Shown: positions 61,239 through 64,000 of the stretch, one piece after another
Layout of the letters: the number at the start of each line of letters is the position of its first letter
Position numbering within the stretch: position 1 is the stretch's first letter
NCBI GenBank assembly: GCA_965153455.1
Contig: OZ234497.1
Span: forward strand, 620,001 to 684,000
Length of the DNA: 64,000 bases
Direction: 5' to 3'
Origin: Sphagnum compactum
Taxonomy: Eukaryota > Bryophyta > Sphagnopsida > Sphagnales
The notes under the pieces: generated by a model
Database searches by the model: none
What the model was told of the DNA's origin: nothing
What the model saw: the letters and a program-made list of their open reading frames with translations, nothing else
Position numbers and translations under genes: made by a program

Positions 61239-61900
61239 AGAGCCATATTGATGCCCATCACAAAATGTTTTGGAACATTGGGCACTCCCCAACATAGAAG
61301 CCCAGATATGCTTTGCTCCCCCAAAATGGATGGAAGCATAGATATGTTTTCCCTTTGGCACCCCCTTTACGATTTATATGTTGTACTTACTACCTTGGCT
61401 GGTTCTGCACAAATTATATTATTTCTAGGAATACCAAAATTTTCAATAATTACTAACTCAAAGAGAAAATGTTTGGAAAGGAAAATGTAAAATATTCTGA
61501 AAATTTTTAGATTTTTTAATTTTTTTTCAAAATGGAATCTTCAACCTCAATTGATTTTTTTGTGCCCAAGCCACAAAAGGTATTACAATACATGGAAGTT
61601 AAAACTGTGGCCCAAGCAAATGGGATAAAACTGAGGTGCTATTGGGAGCTTGGGGAACATTTTGGGAACACATTGGGAACACATTGAGAACATTGAAGGG
61701 AAAAAAAAAAAGGAGAAAAATTCCTCCCCTCCCAAAACCCAAAAGAAAAAAAAAAAACTGGCCCCCTAATGCATGCTGAGCCTTCTCATTGGCTACATGA
61801 AAATTTTATTTTCAGAACTATTTGTCACCAATCGTGGCCTGGGCGAATAACCCCATTATAAACTGGGGTTACTTATTTATTTATTTATTTATTTATTGTG
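61239..61900 (+). repeat. GGGAAC-family repeat, copy F (most complete)
   Basis: Head GCCATATTGATGCCCATCAC, GGAACATTGGGCACTCCCCAA, the exact 20-mer AAACTGAGGTGCTATTGGGA, GGGAAC steps (61650-61695), a C/A-rich segment, CTTCTCATTGGCTACATGAA, then GGCCTGG and a short hairpin AACCCC..GGGGTT, finishing in a TTTA tandem (61867-61896). The tail of simple TTTA repeats is reminiscent of retroposed elements, but no coding or pol III promoter is visible. Confidence 0.75.
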
Positions 61901-62200
61901 ATATTTCAGGCTCAAAAGTGGTTGATGAAATCATCAAGTGGATGGGTTTCAAGTGGAATATTTGTTTGCGAATATGTGGCAAGATATTTAACCCATATTC
62001 CCTCCTTGAATCCAAGGGTGTAGAGTGGCACTCTACAACCCCAAGACCTAATACCAAAATCTCAAGCGGTGCTCGGTATGTGACCTGGAGTATGAATCTC
62101 AACTTTACAATTTATATTCTTATTATGGTGCATTCACACTTGACATTAAGTTATAGTTAAATTTTGTAGTTGTAATTTTGGTAATATGTATCGTCAAATA
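61901..62200. other. Spacer, no gene seen
   Basis: A plus-strand frame (61822-62160) has no recognised domain. Confidence 0.4.
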
Positions 62201-62202
62201 CA

Positions 62203-63362
62203 CACACCTGTGCATTAGGCACGGGGTTCAGACTTACAAGGAAAGGGAAATACAGTAAAATCATTTTAAAAGAAAAAAATTACAAAAAAGAAGAAAACAA
62301 ATATAGAGTAGAAAATAAGAAAAAATAAAACTTATAATAATGAAGAAAGACCCTACTTGAAAAAGAATGAGGTGTGTCTTCTTTCTCCAAACTTCAAACT
62401 TGCATCCAAATAAACAAAAATACAAAAGTGAAAAAGAAACACTTTATTTTTATTATACTAAATTAATAATAATAACAGAAAACGCATAAAAATAAAAAAT
62501 AAAAAAGATAAAAGTTTTGAAAAAAAACTAAAACATGAACCAAACATTGTTGAAATAACACACCTGTGCATTAGGCACGGGGTTCCAGTGCGTAACCAAC
62601 CTTTCCAGAATGTTCAATGGGAGGAGGGAACCAAACCCAACCCATTCCAGTGTGTAACCAACCTGTCCAAAATGTTCAATGGGAGGAGCGAACCAAACCC
62701 ATTCCAGTACGTAACCAACCTATCCCAGTACATAACCAACGTATCCGGAATGTTCGATGGGGCAAGGAACCAAACTCACATTCAAGTGCGTAATCAACTT
62801 ATTCAGAATGTTCAATGGGGGACGGAACCAAACCCATTCCAGTAATGTAACCAATGTATCCGGAATGTTCGATGGGGCAAGGAACCAAACTCATTCAAGT
62901 GCGTAATCAACTTATTCAGAATGTTCAACGGGGGACGGAACCAAACCCATTCCAGTAATGTAACCAACTTATGCAAAATGTTCAATGGGGGGAGGGAACC
63001 AAACCCATTCCAGTAATGTAACCAACTTATCCAAAATGTTGAATGCGGGAGGGAATTAAACCCATTCCAGTGTCTAACCAACCTATCCAGAATGTTCAAT
63101 CTCAACATTCACAGGTTTGAGGACAATGATCAGGGCAGCATAATGGATCATTACACATTGTAATCTGTCGATTCAGACCACTCCGCTTTGTTCTTAGTTT
63201 GCCCCCCAGAGATATATTCTCCAGTAAAATCTGCAAAATAATTTTGGAAATAGATCTCTGGGCATTTTCACCATGGAATTGTGCCTGTTCTACCCCCAAG
63301 AAACATGAGTTTATTTAATGTTGATTTATTTACACACCTGTGCATTAGGCACAGGGCTCAGA
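62203..63362 (+). repeat. Three copies of a 30-bp sequence bracketing a tandem array
   Basis: CACACCTGTGCATTAGGCAC, followed by GGGGTTCAG or close variants, occurs at 62203, 62559 and 63333 in the same orientation. The first two copies bracket an A-rich segment; the second and third bracket the tandem array. The surrounding sequence is not otherwise conserved between them. Confidence 0.85.
62592..63105 (+). repeat. Tandem array, about nine units of 57-62 bp
   Basis: Each unit has GTAACCAAC, then ATGTTCAATGGGGG(A), then GGAACCAAACCCATTCCAGT. Units differ by substitutions and small indels; two near-identical longer units (about 62745 and 62860) show a secondary duplication. Frames stay open through it only because the units are low in stops. 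Confidence 0.88.
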
Positions 63363-64000
63363 CTAGTATCTCATCAATTTGGAACTAGAATCAGTCCTAT
63401 AATGACCATGTCACAATTGAAACCAAAAGTGAGTTTTAACTCCTAATTAATTTTGAAAGAGACGAAAATTAATCCTTTGAAGAGTAGGCGAAGTGGACCA
63501 CTTTTGTAATAAAATGGGAATTTTTGAGATTTTAGTTTTTGGAAAAGTAATTATGTTAAAAGAAATGTTATGGGGTTATGTGTTGTATTGCATTTGAGTT
63601 CATTGGATATTCAAGTTCAATTTTGTCAATGTTTTCAATTTTTGAGAGGTCCCAACTATCTCTTTGCATGAATGAGCAATGTGAGATGAAACATTGATGG
63701 TCAGGTTCCCTAAATTTTTTTATTAATGTATACATGTGAAAAATCCTTTATGTCCATTTTGACATGAAAAACTTTATGTACATTTTTATCAGTTGGTACA
63801 TGGACATGTTAGGCTTGACCATGGTTGACATCTATTTAGAGTATGGCAAAGTGATTCTATGGAGAAACAAAGATTTATCGGCATAGGGACATCTTGGATA
63901 GTTTTGAAAACTAGACAAATTTTAACCTAAATTGTGAGACAATTGTCTTGTCTTATGGTCTCAGATTGCATGTGTGAGATTGTTCTTTGGCACTTAGCAT
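63110..64000. other. Intergenic DNA to window end, no gene seen
   Basis: Apart from the 30-bp motif at 63333, nothing recognised. Confidence 0.45.

Noticed and set aside
62588-63108. Open frames on both strands with repeated NPFQ/ERxGxEPN-like or NGFGSLPH-like units
   Set aside because: Both strands stay open because the tandem unit is stop-poor; no start context or domain.
62203-63362. CRISPR-like repeat-spacer pattern of the 30-bp motif
   Set aside because: Only three copies, very unequal spacing, plant nuclear DNA and no cas genes.

Overview
The window looks like nuclear DNA of a land plant with a large, repeat-rich, AT-rich genome. Four plant-type genes can be read with confidence: a calmodulin-binding CBP60 factor, a serine-rich CxxH...CxxC protein of OCTOPUS/DUF740 type, a dirigent protein and a LURP-one-related (LOR) protein. 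Two of them contain spliceosomal introns with ordinary plant donors and acceptors. The long low-gene spacers, CACTA ends, a solo LTR and a decayed LINE point to a non-compact genome. A fern, lycophyte or gymnosperm is my guess; the sequence alone does not settle it.

Layout: 1-830, a dispersed GGGAAC-rich repeat. 1940-6006 (minus), an eight-exon CBP60 gene with a CT-rich leader to about 7240. 7.3-24.5 kb, gene-free AT-rich DNA with fragments of several repeat families and two hairpins. 24550-28496, a CACTA-ended element whose interior is about 3 kb of degenerate decamer repeat that changes strand polarity midway. 29223-30189, a solo LTR. 32.2-35.8 kb, a broken LINE. 36.5-39 kb, repeats in front of a single-exon gene for a 594-residue serine-rich protein (40522-42306). 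45948-46694 (minus), an intronless dirigent gene with a 45-bp minisatellite upstream. 47.7-57.9 kb, gene-free apart from repeats. 57973-60032 (minus), a three-exon LOR gene. 61.2-63.4 kb, more repeats, including a 57-62 bp tandem array bracketed by copies of a conserved 30-bp sequence.

The genes do not form an operon. CBP60, dirigent and LOR families are each linked to pathogen or wall defence in other plants, but they lie 12-40 kb apart with independent promoters, so I infer no functional cluster. The most unusual structure is the CACTA-ended element with its decamer-built, polarity-switching interior. Next are a conserved ~300-bp element present in three copies, a perfect two-step hairpin just before a TATA motif, and the repeat arrays in front of two of the genes.
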